This document shows positions 25,468 through 34,009 of a stretch of 64,000 nucleotides of DNA, piece by piece. Where the stretch lies: the NCBI GenBank assembly GCA_902567685.1, contig CACFNH010000001.1, positions 269,998 through 333,997 on the forward strand, given 5' to 3'. The notes under the pieces were generated by a model, which saw nothing but the letters and a program-made list of their open reading frames with translations, searched no databases and was not told the origin of the DNA. Within the stretch, counting starts at the first letter, position 1. Every line of letters begins with the position of its first letter. The stretch is from an uncultured Pelagibacteraceae bacterium (GTDB taxonomy: Bacteria; Pseudomonadota; Alphaproteobacteria; Pelagibacterales; Pelagibacteraceae). The position numbers were made by a program, and so were the translations under genes.

Positions 25468-26412
25468 ATGAATAATTACCCAATAGCAACAATCCTTGGA
25501 GCTGGTGGTTTTATAGGACGTTATCTTGTCAGAAATTTGACCAAGAAAAATTACAGATGCATCATCCCAACACGAAACCCCTTCCAGAAAGGTTATTTAA
25601 AGACGCAGGCGCCTACGGGAGCAGTGGAATTCATTGACTTTAATCCAAATAATTTTTCAAAGATTCAAGAAGCTATTAATAATTCCGACGTGGTCATCAA
25701 TCTTATTGGTATTCTTTATGAAACAGGAAAACAAAAATTTTCAACTATTCATGTTGATATACCAGATATGATTTCAAAGTTTTGTGCGGAATCGGATGTA
25801 AAAAAATTTATTCACGTATCAGCGATAGGCGCAAACCCTGACTCAAAATCAAAATATCAGCAGTCAAAATTTCAAGGTGAAACAAAAGCTTTAAATAATT
25901 TTAAAAATACAGTTATTATTAGACCAAGTGTTGTTTGTGGTGTTGAAGATAATTTTACTAACCTTTTTTCAAAACTAAGTTTTTCACCTGTTATCCCTGT
26001 CGTTAAAACTACGTACAAATTTCAACCTATCTTGGTTACAGATGTAAGTAACGCTATCGTAAAAGCTATAGGCGCAAAAGATAATGAAGGAAAAATTTAT
26101 GAGATAGGTGGACCAAAAACAATTAGCTTTGGAGACATGGTTAAATCAATTATGCAAACGATAAACAAAAAAAGACTTGTAGTTGATATGCCTATGTTTA
26201 TGGCAAAGACACAAAGTTTCTTTTTAAGTTTATTACCTATTCCGCCAATTATAACCAAAGACCAGTGCCAGATTTTATCAGAAGCAGATAATGTTGTTTC
26301 TGGTAAACATTTAACTATAAATGATCTTGGAATAAAACCTGGCGATGTTGAGGAAGCTATGAAGAAATGGTTATGGCGCTATCGATCAGGTGGGGAATTT
26401 GCAGAGGTTTAA
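25468..26412 (+). CDS. NAD(P)-binding epimerase-type protein, NDUFA9-like
   Basis: A 314-residue atypical short-chain dehydrogenase. The Rossmann motif ILGAGGFIGRYLVRNL is at the N-terminus; VSAIGANPDSKSKYQQSKFQGE holds the Y-x4-K-like pair, and IIRPSVVCGVEDNF is typical of the complex I NDUFA9/39-kDa subfamily. Related bacterial proteins occur near respiratory or heme genes; here it heads the phosphate regulon. The role is therefore uncertain: a complex I assembly factor or a quinone-type reductase. Confidence 0.85.
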   Translation: MNNYPIATILGAGGFIGRYLVRNLTKKNYRCIIPTRNPFQKGYLKTQAPTGAVEFIDFNPNNFSKIQEAINNSDVVINLIGILYETGKQKFSTIHVDIPDMISKFCAESDVKKFIHVSAIGANPDSKSKYQQSKFQGETKALNNFKNTVIIRPSVVCGVEDNFTNLFSKLSFSPVIPVVKTTYKFQPILVTDVSNAIVKAIGAKDNEGKIYEIGGPKTISFGDMVKSIMQTINKKRLVVDMPMFMAKTQSFFLSLLPIPPIITKDQCQILSEADNVVSGKHLTINDLGIKPGDVEEAMKKWLWRYRSGGEFAEV

Positions 26413-26420
26413 GGAACTAA

Positions 26421-26672
26421 ATGAACTTATTATTTATTTCAATTAGTGTTCTAATACTACTTATTGTTATCATTGTAGCGGCAAAACCAATTATTGCCGG
26501 TATAAAAGCAAAGTCAGAGTTTAACGAAGAAAAGAAAAATGAGAAAGAAAAAAAGGAAAATATTAGTCAAGATGAGGAGATTTTAGATAAGCTTAAAGAT
26601 AAAAATCTTTCAGAGGAAGATCTTAAAAATCTTTATAAAGAAATAAAGAATAAAGACAAAGAGGAAAAATAA
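26421..26672 (+). CDS. 83-residue single-helix membrane protein with charged tail
   Basis: Residues 3-23 are one hydrophobic helix (LLFISISVLILLIVIIVAAK), followed by a basic turn and a strongly charged Lys/Glu helix that is probably coiled coil to the end. I recognise no family. It lies 8 bp after the epimerase gene and 1 bp before phoR. Since the PhoR here has no membrane helix, this protein could provide a membrane contact; this is only a guess from position. Confidence 0.65.
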   Translation: MNLLFISISVLILLIVIIVAAKPIIAGIKAKSEFNEEKKNEKEKKENISQDEEILDKLKDKNLSEEDLKNLYKEIKNKDKEEK

Positions 26673-26673
26673 T

Positions 26674-27702
26674 TTGAGCGAAACTAGCAAACTTAATTTT
26701 TTAAATAATCTTTTAGATCAAGTCCTGGTAATTGATAAGTCTAAAACCATATGTTTTGCAAATTTAAATGCAAAAAACAGATTTGGTGAAAATATACTAA
26801 ATCAAAATATATCAAGCATTATTCGTGACCCAGCGTTATTAGACAATATTCAAAATTCTTTAAATGATAAATCTAGTTCAACGATAGATGTAGAAACCAA
26901 AAAGCCGAACTATCAATATTATAAAGTAAGTGTAATGCCAGGACCTAAGAATATCTTTAATGCTGAAGAAACAGTAATAATTTTTTTTAAAGATCTAACA
27001 GATATCATTAAGGCTCAAAAACTAAAATCTGATTTTGTAGCAAACGTCTCACATGAATTAAGAACTCCCTTACAAAGTATTAAAATGGGTCTTGAAACTA
27101 TTAATGATGGAGCTGCAAAAAATGATAAGGAAAATCAGAAAAAAATTATGCCATTAATAATGCAACAAGCGGCTAGAATGGAAAATATAGTGAATGACTT
27201 GCTTTCTTTATCTCGAATTGAACTTCAAGAGCATATAAGACCTAGTGACAACGTTGTTTTAGATGAAATTATAAAACACTCGGTTGATTTACATAGGGAT
27301 CTGCTTCAAAAAAATAGTATTACTTGTAAAATTGAAACAGAAAATAAAAATACAGAATTTAAAGGCGATAGAAATAGACTAACAGAGGTTTTTAATAATT
27401 TGATTGATAACGCAATTAAATATAGCGAGAAAAATACAAAAATTAATATTCTTGTTAAAACAAATGAAAATAACATCGATGTCATTATAAAAGACCAAGG
27501 CATTGGTATTCCAAGAGAACATATTCCAAAAATTACAGAGAGATTTTTCAGAGTAAATCCAGAAAAAAGCAAAGAAGTTGGTGGCACAGGCCTTGGATTA
27601 GCGATTGTTAAACATATTGTTAATCAACATAGAGGCGAAATGGATATCTCAAGTGAAGAGGGAAAAGGTACCCAGATTTCTCTTAATTTTCCTAAAAACT
27701 AA
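26674..27702 (+). CDS. phoR: phosphate-regulon sensor kinase PhoR, no membrane segment
   Basis: A 342-residue histidine kinase: PAS domain (~10-105), HisKA with H-box FVANVSHELRTPLQSI, then HATPase with DNAIKYSEK (N box), DQGIGIP (G1) and GGTGLGLAIVKHI (G2). It should phosphorylate PhoB under phosphate limitation. Typical PhoR proteins begin with one or two membrane helices; none is visible here before PAS. The start is TTG at 26674, after the preceding gene's TAA, with GAGG upstream. pst genes follow, so the phosphate role is firm by context. Confidence 0.9.
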   Translation: MSETSKLNFLNNLLDQVLVIDKSKTICFANLNAKNRFGENILNQNISSIIRDPALLDNIQNSLNDKSSSTIDVETKKPNYQYYKVSVMPGPKNIFNAEETVIIFFKDLTDIIKAQKLKSDFVANVSHELRTPLQSIKMGLETINDGAAKNDKENQKKIMPLIMQQAARMENIVNDLLSLSRIELQEHIRPSDNVVLDEIIKHSVDLHRDLLQKNSITCKIETENKNTEFKGDRNRLTEVFNNLIDNAIKYSEKNTKINILVKTNENNIDVIIKDQGIGIPREHIPKITERFFRVNPEKSKEVGGTGLGLAIVKHIVNQHRGEMDISSEEGKGTQISLNFPKN

Positions 27703-27725
27703 CATCTGCAACTAAAAAGTTAGTT

Positions 27726-27760
27726 TTGTAACAAAAGTTTAATATTTCATTAATATAATC
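27726..27760 (+). promoter_or_regulatory. candidate PHO box and -10 before pstS
   Basis: Three units with an 11-nt period are visible: GTAACAAAAGT, TTAATATTTCA, TTAATATAATC. PhoB binds direct 7-nt half sites spaced by 4 nt, i.e. an 11-nt period, usually resembling TGTAACA or TGTCATA. The first unit contains TTGTAACA. A TATAAT -10 hexamer (27754-27759) follows inside the third unit, the normal PHO box geometry in which PhoB replaces the -35. The AT-rich context lowers certainty. Confidence 0.5.
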
Positions 27761-27807
27761 TAAACCTGAACAAATTAAATCTCTATTGATTAACAAAGGA
27801 GAAAAAT

Positions 27808-28833
27808 ATGAAAACACTTAAAAATATAATTGCAGTATTAGCAATTCTTTCTTTCGCATCTTATGCGAATGCAAGAGACCAGATTAAAATAGTTGGTTCT
27901 TCAACAGTTTATCCATATGCAACAGTAGTAGCTGAGCAGTTTGGAAAAAAAGGTAGTTTTAAAACACCTGTTATTGAAAGTACGGGAACTGGCGGAGGCA
28001 TGAAATTATTTTGTGCTGGAATTGGAGTAAATCATCCAGATATTACTAATGCTTCAAGAGCTATTAAACCAAAAGAAAAAGCGCTTTGTGAAAAAAATGG
28101 AGTTAAAGATATTATTGAAATTGTTGTAGGAAACGATGGAATAACATTTTCACATTCTACAAAAGCACCAGATGCAAATTTTACAAAAGAGCAACTTTGG
28201 AGAGCATTAGCTGCCAAAGTAGACATCGATGGTAAATTAGTTGAAAATCCATACAAAAAATGGAGCGATATCGACTCGGGTTTACCAAGTAAAAAAATCG
28301 AAATTCTTATAGCACCCCCAACTTCAGGAACTAGAGACGCTTGGAATTCTTTAGTAATGGTAAAAGGATGCACTAAAGGAGCAAAATCTCTTTATGAAGC
28401 TGATGGTAAAAAAGCTAAAAAAGAATGTGCAAAAATGAGAGAAGATGGTTATGCGGTTGAAGCAGGTGAAAACGATACATTAATCGTTCAAAAGCTTGCA
28501 GCTAATCCAGATGCTTATGGTTTCTTTGGTTACAGTTACCTTTTAGCCAACAAAGATAAAATCAAAGCAGCAGCTGTTAATGGAGTAAAACCTTCTTTAG
28601 AAGGAATTCAAGATTACTCTTATCCAATAGCAAGACCGCTATTCTTTTATGCCAAAAAAGCTCACGTAGGTGTAGTTCCTGGTCTAAAGGAATTTTTAGC
28701 AGAGTTTACGTCTAAAAAAGCAATGGGCTCCAGAGGATATCTAACTGATATCGGATTAGTACCACTTGCAAGCGATAAGTATAAGACGACTAGAACTGCA
28801 GCCAAAGATCTTGTCACAATAAGTTTAAATTAA
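27808..28833 (+). CDS. pstS: phosphate ABC transporter substrate-binding protein
   Basis: A 341-residue periplasmic phosphate-binding protein. Signal peptide: MKTLKNIIAVLAILSFASYANA, cleaved after ANA. Ligand loops are visible: IVGSSTVYPYA, ESTGTGGGMKLFCAG and PPTSGTRDAW. GGAG lies 7-10 nt before the ATG. A strong terminator follows the gene, so pstS can be transcribed alone and in excess over the membrane components, as expected for a binding protein in an oligotroph. Confidence 0.96.
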   Translation: MKTLKNIIAVLAILSFASYANARDQIKIVGSSTVYPYATVVAEQFGKKGSFKTPVIESTGTGGGMKLFCAGIGVNHPDITNASRAIKPKEKALCEKNGVKDIIEIVVGNDGITFSHSTKAPDANFTKEQLWRALAAKVDIDGKLVENPYKKWSDIDSGLPSKKIEILIAPPTSGTRDAWNSLVMVKGCTKGAKSLYEADGKKAKKECAKMREDGYAVEAGENDTLIVQKLAANPDAYGFFGYSYLLANKDKIKAAAVNGVKPSLEGIQDYSYPIARPLFFYAKKAHVGVVPGLKEFLAEFTSKKAMGSRGYLTDIGLVPLASDKYKTTRTAAKDLVTISLN

Positions 28834-28851
28834 ACGTTTGTTAATTTGTAG

Positions 28852-28880
28852 AAAAAGGCCGATTTATCGGCCTTTTTTTT
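28852..28880 (+). terminator. rho-independent terminator after pstS
   Basis: GGCCGA, loop TTTA, TCGGCC (28857-28872) flanked by five A and eight T make a textbook terminator 19 bp after the pstS stop. It separates pstS from pstCAB-phoU-phoB and would lower their expression relative to pstS. Confidence 0.9.
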
Positions 28881-28903
28881 ATTCTCAATTATAAGTTTAA
28901 TCA

Positions 28904-28936
28904 TTTAACAAATCTGTAACACTTCTGATCTAAACC
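28904..28936 (+). promoter_or_regulatory. candidate PHO box before pstC
   Basis: TTTAACA-AATC-TGTAACA-CTTC-TGATCTA-AACC shows three 7-nt half sites with 4-nt spacers, exactly 11 nt apart, ending 6 bp before the pstC ATG. TGTAACA fits the PhoB half-site consensus well. Because the box is so near the start codon, either the mRNA is leaderless or the site represses or modulates read-through from pstS. The pstS and pstC boxes also share the string ATCTAAACCT just downstream. Confidence 0.5.
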
Positions 28937-28942
28937 TTTGTT

Positions 28943-30325
28943 ATGAATTTATTAATCTTCGCATTAATAATATTATTTGGTTTATCTAGCTATTACTTTG
29001 GCCGCTCAGAGGCGCGCAAATTAATTACAACTAATAAAATTAAACTAAATGCCCTACCATCGTATTATGGATATTATTTAGGTATCTGGTGTGGGTTACC
29101 AGCTCTTATTATTTTATCTCTATGGTCTTTATTTGAACCCACAATTATTAAAATGGTTATTTTGAGCAATTTCTCTAATGTAGAATCAAAAGACTTATTT
29201 TATGAGCAAACTTTATCTTTTTTTAATGGAAATTTTACAGGTGAATTAACTAATAATATTAAAATTGCTTCTGAAAAGTATTCCTCTTTAAATGCTATTG
29301 CATACAATTCAAAAATAGCCCTGCTAGCTTCAGCAGTAATTTTTTCAACCTCATATGCTTATAAGAAAGTAAAGTCGAATAATAGAGCAAGAGATGATGT
29401 GGAATTGATTTTAAAAGGATTATTGTTCGTATCTTCTTTGGTAGCAATTTTAACAACAATAGGAATAATAGTTTCTTTGCTTTTTGAGAGTATAAAGTTT
29501 TTCTCAACTATAAATTTATTTGATTTTATCTTTGGCACATCTTGGAGTCCGCAAAGGGCTTTTGTAAGAGATGCTTCAACCATTACTCCAGAAGAATATC
29601 TTGAATTAAAAGATGCATTTGGATCAGTTCCCCTTTTTGCGGGAACGGCATTCATAGCGTTAATAGCAATGTGTGTTGCTGTTCCTATAGGACTTTTTTC
29701 GGGAATTTATTTAGCTGAATATGCGAGCACAAAAGTTAGAAAATATTCAAAACCAATTATAGAAATTTTAGCAGGTATCCCTACTGTTGTTTACGGATTC
29801 TTTGCCGCTTTAACTGTAGGCCCTTTCTTTAGAACGGTTGGCGAAAGCTTAGGCTTAACAGTTTCTTCTGAAAGTGCTTTGGCGGCAGGATTAATTATGG
29901 GCGTTATGATTATTCCTTACATCTCATCTCTTTCAGATGACGTAATCAATTCAGTGCCTCAGTCATTGAGAGATGGTTCTTATGCTGTTGGCGCTACTAA
30001 ATCAGAAACTATTAAAAAAGTAATTATTCCAGCTGCACTACCAGGTATTATTGGTTCAATTTTATTAGCAGTTTCAAGAGCTATAGGTGAAACCATGATT
30101 GTAGTTATGGCTGCTGGGTTAGCAGCAAACTTAACAATCAATCCGTTAGAGTCTACAACTACAATTACAACTCAAATAGTAATGATATTAGTAGGCGATC
30201 AGGAGTTCGATAGTCCAAAAACACAAGCTGCTTTTGCTTTGGGATTAACTTTATTTATAGCAACATTATTTTTAAATTATATAGCTCTTAGAGTTGTCAA
30301 AAAATATAGAGAAAAATATGACTAA
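28943..30325 (+). CDS. pstC: phosphate ABC transporter permease PstC
   Basis: A 460-residue inner-membrane permease. It is longer than the ~320 residues of the E. coli protein: residues 1-150 hold extra helices and a soluble loop, as in the long alphaproteobacterial type. The core has FIALIAMCVAVPIGLFSGIYLAEYA and the EAA loop DGSYAVGATKSETIKKVIIPAALPG, which contacts PstB. The stop overlaps the pstA start by 8 bp. Confidence 0.94.
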   Translation: MNLLIFALIILFGLSSYYFGRSEARKLITTNKIKLNALPSYYGYYLGIWCGLPALIILSLWSLFEPTIIKMVILSNFSNVESKDLFYEQTLSFFNGNFTGELTNNIKIASEKYSSLNAIAYNSKIALLASAVIFSTSYAYKKVKSNNRARDDVELILKGLLFVSSLVAILTTIGIIVSLLFESIKFFSTINLFDFIFGTSWSPQRAFVRDASTITPEEYLELKDAFGSVPLFAGTAFIALIAMCVAVPIGLFSGIYLAEYASTKVRKYSKPIIEILAGIPTVVYGFFAALTVGPFFRTVGESLGLTVSSESALAAGLIMGVMIIPYISSLSDDVINSVPQSLRDGSYAVGATKSETIKKVIIPAALPGIIGSILLAVSRAIGETMIVVMAAGLAANLTINPLESTTTITTQIVMILVGDQEFDSPKTQAAFALGLTLFIATLFLNYIALRVVKKYREKYD

Positions 30326-31580
30326 AGAAGAACGATTAAAAAAAAGACATAATGCGGAAAAAAGATTTAGATTTTATGGTCTTTTGTCAGTTTCATTAGC
30401 GGTAATTTTCGTATTAGTATTAATTCAAAATATTGTTTCTAAAGGAAGTTCAGCGTTTAGCAGAACTACTATAGCAGCCGATATATCTTTTAATGCTGAT
30501 TTGCTAGAAATTGAAGGTCCAATTACCAAACAATCATTAGAAGAAGCTGAGTTTTATGACTTAGCGGTAGAAAGCATATTAAAAATTTATCCTAGCAAAG
30601 ATTCAAAAGAAGAAAGACAAGTTTTAAGATTATTTAGTCCAGACTATGAGTATGAAATCAAAAGATATCTAATAAAAAATCCGGATAAAATAAACCAGGT
30701 TGCAAGTGTAGAGCTAACATCTTCCGATGATGTTGATCAGCTTAATAAAGGTAATTTTCCAAGAGATTTGCCAGAAGACAGAAGAAGAGTTTCAAATTTT
30801 CAATTAAATATTTATGACAATTTAGTTGAAGAGGGCAAAATCGGAAAGAAATTCAATGATTATTTCTTTTCTAAGGGAGACTCTAGAGATCCAGAATTAG
30901 CAGGCATAGGTGGATCTTTAATGGGATCATTTTTTACAATTATAATTTGTTTAATCTTATCATTTCCTATCGCTATTATGGCGTCAATTTACTTAGAGGA
31001 ATTTGCTCCTAAAAATAGAATTACAGACTTTATTGAGATTAATATAAACAATTTAGCAGCTGTACCTTCAATCGTTTATGGATTACTTGGGTTAGGAATT
31101 TTATTGAGTGTAATGGATTTTCCGAGATCTACCCCTCTTGTAGCAGGTATTACTTTATCGTTGATGACTTTACCAAGAATAATTATTCCATGTAGAGCTT
31201 CGCTTAAAGCAGTTCCGCCATCTATCAGAGAGGCTGCGTTATCTGTTGGCGCTTCGAAATTTCAAACTGTTTTTCATCATGTAGTGCCTTTAGCAATGCC
31301 TGGAACTTTATCAGGAACTATTATTGGTTTAGCACAAGCACTTGGTGAGACAGCACCTTTAATATTAATTGGAATGGTTGCATTTGTTGTTGATATACCT
31401 GGCACCCCAGTTGATCCTTCAGCTTCTTTACCTGTACAAGTTTACTTATGGTCTGAACAAGCGGAAAGAGGCTTTGTTGAAAAAACTTCAGCTACTATTA
31501 TGATGTTACTAGGTTTTCTTATTGTAATGAATTTCATAGCTGTTTATCTTAGACAAAAATTTGAAAAAAAATGGAATTAA
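30318..31580 (+). CDS. pstA: phosphate ABC transporter permease PstA
   Basis: A 420-residue permease, also of the long alphaproteobacterial form: an N-terminal helix (~15-40), a ~170-residue soluble loop, then the permease core from [19 protein letters not shown], with the EAA loop [26 protein letters not shown] start at ATG 30318 ([11 protein letters not shown]), which overlaps the pstC stop (ATGACTAA), instead of the in-frame TTG at 30294. It overlaps pstB by 10 bp. Confidence 0.94.
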   Translation: MTKEERLKKRHNAEKRFRFYGLLSVSLAVIFVLVLIQNIVSKGSSAFSRTTIAADISFNADLLEIEGPITKQSLEEAEFYDLAVESILKIYPSKDSKEERQVLRLFSPDYEYEIKRYLIKNPDKINQVASVELTSSDDVDQLNKGNFPRDLPEDRRRVSNFQLNIYDNLVEEGKIGKKFNDYFFSKGDSRDPELAGIGGSLMGSFFTIIICLILSFPIAIMASIYLEEFAPKNRITDFIEININNLAAVPSIVYGLLGLGILLSVMDFPRSTPLVAGITLSLMTLPRIIIPCRASLKAVPPSIREAALSVGASKFQTVFHHVVPLAMPGTLSGTIIGLAQALGETAPLILIGMVAFVVDIPGTPVDPSASLPVQVYLWSEQAERGFVEKTSATIMMLLGFLIVMNFIAVYLRQKFEKKWN

Positions 31581-32344
31581 ATAACTCAAAAATAAAAATA
31601 AAATCAAAAAATTTAAATGTTTATTACGGCAATAAACAAGCATTACACAATATTAATTTAGAAATTAATAACAAAGAAGTCACAGCTTTAATAGGCCCTT
31701 CTGGATGTGGAAAGTCCACTTTTATAAGATGCATCAACAGAATGAATGATACGATAGATATTTGCAAAGTAGATGGTTCAATAGAAATAGACGGCAAGGA
31801 AGTTAATGATAAAAATGTAGATGTTGTTACTCTAAGAGAAAAAATTGGAATGGTTTTTCAAAAACCTAATCCGTTTCCAAAGAGCATTTATGATAATATT
31901 GCTTATGGCCCAACTATTCATGGAATAGGAGAAAAAAAAGATGAAATGGATAAGATTGTTGAAACAAGTTTAAAAAAAGCTGCATTGTGGGATGAAGTAA
32001 AAGATCGTTTGAATGAGCCCGGAACAGGTTTATCTGGCGGTCAACAACAAAGATTGTGTATTGCAAGAGCTCTCTCAGTAAATCCAGAAGTAATACTTAT
32101 GGATGAACCATGTTCTTCACTAGACCCTATCGCTACTGCAAAAATTGAAGAGTTAATAGATGATTTGAAGAAAAGCTATACAATTGTTATAGTAACACAT
32201 TCGATGGCCCAAGCAGTGAGAGTTTCACAGAAAACAGGTTTTTTCCATTTGGGCAAAATAATCGAAGTTGATACAACAGAAAAAATTTTTAAGAACCCGG
32301 CTAATAAAATGACACAAGATTATATAACAGGAAGGTTTGGTTAA
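31571..32344 (+). CDS. pstB: phosphate ABC transporter ATPase
   Basis: A 257-residue ABC ATPase. Walker [21 protein letters not shown]-loop [15 protein letters not shown] (a PstB hallmark), signature [16 protein letters not shown], Walker [14 protein letters not shown] and switch THSMAQA are all present. It powers phosphate import with PstC/PstA and takes part in signalling to PhoR through PhoU. Its start lies inside the last codons of pstA. Confidence 0.97.
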   Translation: MELNNSKIKIKSKNLNVYYGNKQALHNINLEINNKEVTALIGPSGCGKSTFIRCINRMNDTIDICKVDGSIEIDGKEVNDKNVDVVTLREKIGMVFQKPNPFPKSIYDNIAYGPTIHGIGEKKDEMDKIVETSLKKAALWDEVKDRLNEPGTGLSGGQQQRLCIARALSVNPEVILMDEPCSSLDPIATAKIEELIDDLKKSYTIVIVTHSMAQAVRVSQKTGFFHLGKIIEVDTTEKIFKNPANKMTQDYITGRFG

Positions 32345-33040
32345 ATGTCAGATACTGGACATACAGTTAAGTCTTACGCAGAAGAAATGCAGAGTCTTAA
32401 TGATGATTTGGTTAAAATGGGCAGTCTTACCGAAAGTCAACTTGCAGATGCTATGGAAGCTGTCATTAAGCTAGATAAAGAGTCCGTCGATAAGATTGTT
32501 AAAAATGATAGTAAAATTAATGCACTTAGATCTGCTATAGACAATCAAATTACAACAGTATTAGTAAAACGTGCGCCAATGGCCGTTGATCTAAGAATTA
32601 CTATTTCAACAATGAAAATCTCACATGATTTGGAAAGAATAGGCGATTTAGCAAAAAGTGTCGCAAAAAAAGTCACTCCCTTACCAATAGATTTGCCTGA
32701 CGAGCTGGTAAACAGTTTAAGAAGATTGGGCGATCTAGTGCAGAAGCAATTGAAGGATGTCTTAGACGCCTACTTAAATAATTCAAAGGAGAAAGCTGTA
32801 GAAATTTGGAGAAAAGATGAACAAGTTGATGATCTAACTAATTTAGCAATGAATGAAGTAGCCAATTACCTTCAAAAAGATAAAAAAAATTTAGAAATGG
32901 CTACGCACTTACTATTTGTAACAAAAAATATTGAAAGAGCTGGAGACCACATTACAAATATAGCAGAGTCACTTTATTATTTAATTGAGGGTGAATATTT
33001 AGAAGGAGCTAGACCAAAAGGCAAACCTCTAGACAGCTGA
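32345..33040 (+). CDS. phoU: phosphate transport regulator PhoU
   Basis: A 231-residue helical protein with two three-helix PhoU repeats. The metal-binding motifs are recognisable as MKISHDLERIGDLAKSVAKK (about residues 91-110) and VTKNIERAGDHITNIAES (about 197-214). It couples the Pst transporter to PhoR and keeps PhoB inactive in phosphate-rich conditions. The start follows the pstB stop directly, and the stop shares a base with the phoB start (TGATG). Confidence 0.96.
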   Translation: MSDTGHTVKSYAEEMQSLNDDLVKMGSLTESQLADAMEAVIKLDKESVDKIVKNDSKINALRSAIDNQITTVLVKRAPMAVDLRITISTMKISHDLERIGDLAKSVAKKVTPLPIDLPDELVNSLRRLGDLVQKQLKDVLDAYLNNSKEKAVEIWRKDEQVDDLTNLAMNEVANYLQKDKKNLEMATHLLFVTKNIERAGDHITNIAESLYYLIEGEYLEGARPKGKPLDS

Positions 33041-33723
33041 TGAGCGCACATATTTTTGTAGTTGAAGATGAAAAACCCATACAAACACTACTACGATATA
33101 ATCTTGAAAAAGAAGGATTCAAAGTTTCATCAAGTGAAAATGGTGAAGAAGCCTTATCTTTAATTAAAGAAAAAAAACCAGATTTGATCTTACTAGATTG
33201 GATGCTACCTGATCTTTCAGGAATAAAAATTTGTCAGCATTTAAAGCATGATAAAAAAGTTAAAGGCATACCTATTATAATGCTTACTGCTAAAGGAGAA
33301 GAAGAAGACAAGGTAAAAGGTCTAGAAAGCGGAGCAGAAGATTATTTAACTAAACCATTTAGCTTTCCCGAACTTCTAGCAAGAATAAAAGCTATGCTAA
33401 GAAGAGTAAAACCAACCGCAGTCAACGAAGAAATTATTTATCTTGATTTAAAGGTAGATAGAGAATCCATGAAAGTTTATCGTCAAAATAAAGAGGTATC
33501 CCTTGGACCAAAAGAATTTAAATTATTAGATTTTCTAATCACTCAGCCCAAAAGAGTATATTCTAGAGAACAACTCCTAGAGCAAGTTTGGGGAGAAGAT
33601 ATAAATGTTGAATCAAGAACAGTTGACGTTCATATCACTAGATTAAGACAAGCGATCAACATTGAAGGTTCAAAACCTTTAATTAGAACAGTAAGATCTG
33701 CAGGATATTCTTTAGAAAATTAA
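33040..33723 (+). CDS. phoB: phosphate response regulator PhoB
   Basis: A 227-residue OmpR-type regulator. Receiver domain: VVEDEKPIQ acidic pair, phospho-acceptor Asp in LILLDWMLPDLSG, Thr in MLTAKGEE and Lys in LTKPFSF. The winged-helix DNA-binding domain covers ~130-227 (LGPKEFKLLDFL, SREQLLEQVWG, RTVDVHITRLRQAI). It would bind the PHO boxes proposed in this cluster. Unusually for gene order, phoR is at the head and phoB at the end of the same run. Confidence 0.96.
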   Translation: MSAHIFVVEDEKPIQTLLRYNLEKEGFKVSSSENGEEALSLIKEKKPDLILLDWMLPDLSGIKICQHLKHDKKVKGIPIIMLTAKGEEEDKVKGLESGAEDYLTKPFSFPELLARIKAMLRRVKPTAVNEEIIYLDLKVDRESMKVYRQNKEVSLGPKEFKLLDFLITQPKRVYSREQLLEQVWGEDINVESRTVDVHITRLRQAINIEGSKPLIRTVRSAGYSLEN

Positions 33724-33933
33724 TTGATAAAATCCAACCATAAATAAAGGTATCTGTAATCCAAAGTTTGTAAGAATAGCTTTATCCTTTGATAAAAATC
33801 CAGCTATCGTCCAACCTACAACTCCAGCACCATGAAACATTATATTTATTGGATACATATTTAAGTTAGTTAATAAAATGCCTGTTAAAACTAAAAAAGT
33901 GCTTATCCATTTAAGGTACTTTTTAATAAACAT
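33712..33933 (-). CDS. 73-residue membrane protein
   Basis: A small protein with two or three hydrophobic segments: WISTFLVLTGILLTNL, IMFHGAGVVGWTIAGFL and FGLQIPLFMVGFYQLIF. A good AGGAGAGG Shine-Dalgarno precedes the ATG by 5 nt, which supports translation. It converges on phoB, and the two 3' ends overlap by 12 bp. No family is recognised; the phosphate context may be accidental. Confidence 0.65.
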   Translation of the reverse strand: MFIKKYLKWISTFLVLTGILLTNLNMYPINIMFHGAGVVGWTIAGFLSKDKAILTNFGLQIPLFMVGFYQLIF

Positions 33934-34009
33934 CTGACCTCTCCTATAATTATTGTTTATTAAGAATTTATTACAAATTAGAAGAGAAAGATACTTTGGT
34001 TAGAAATAG

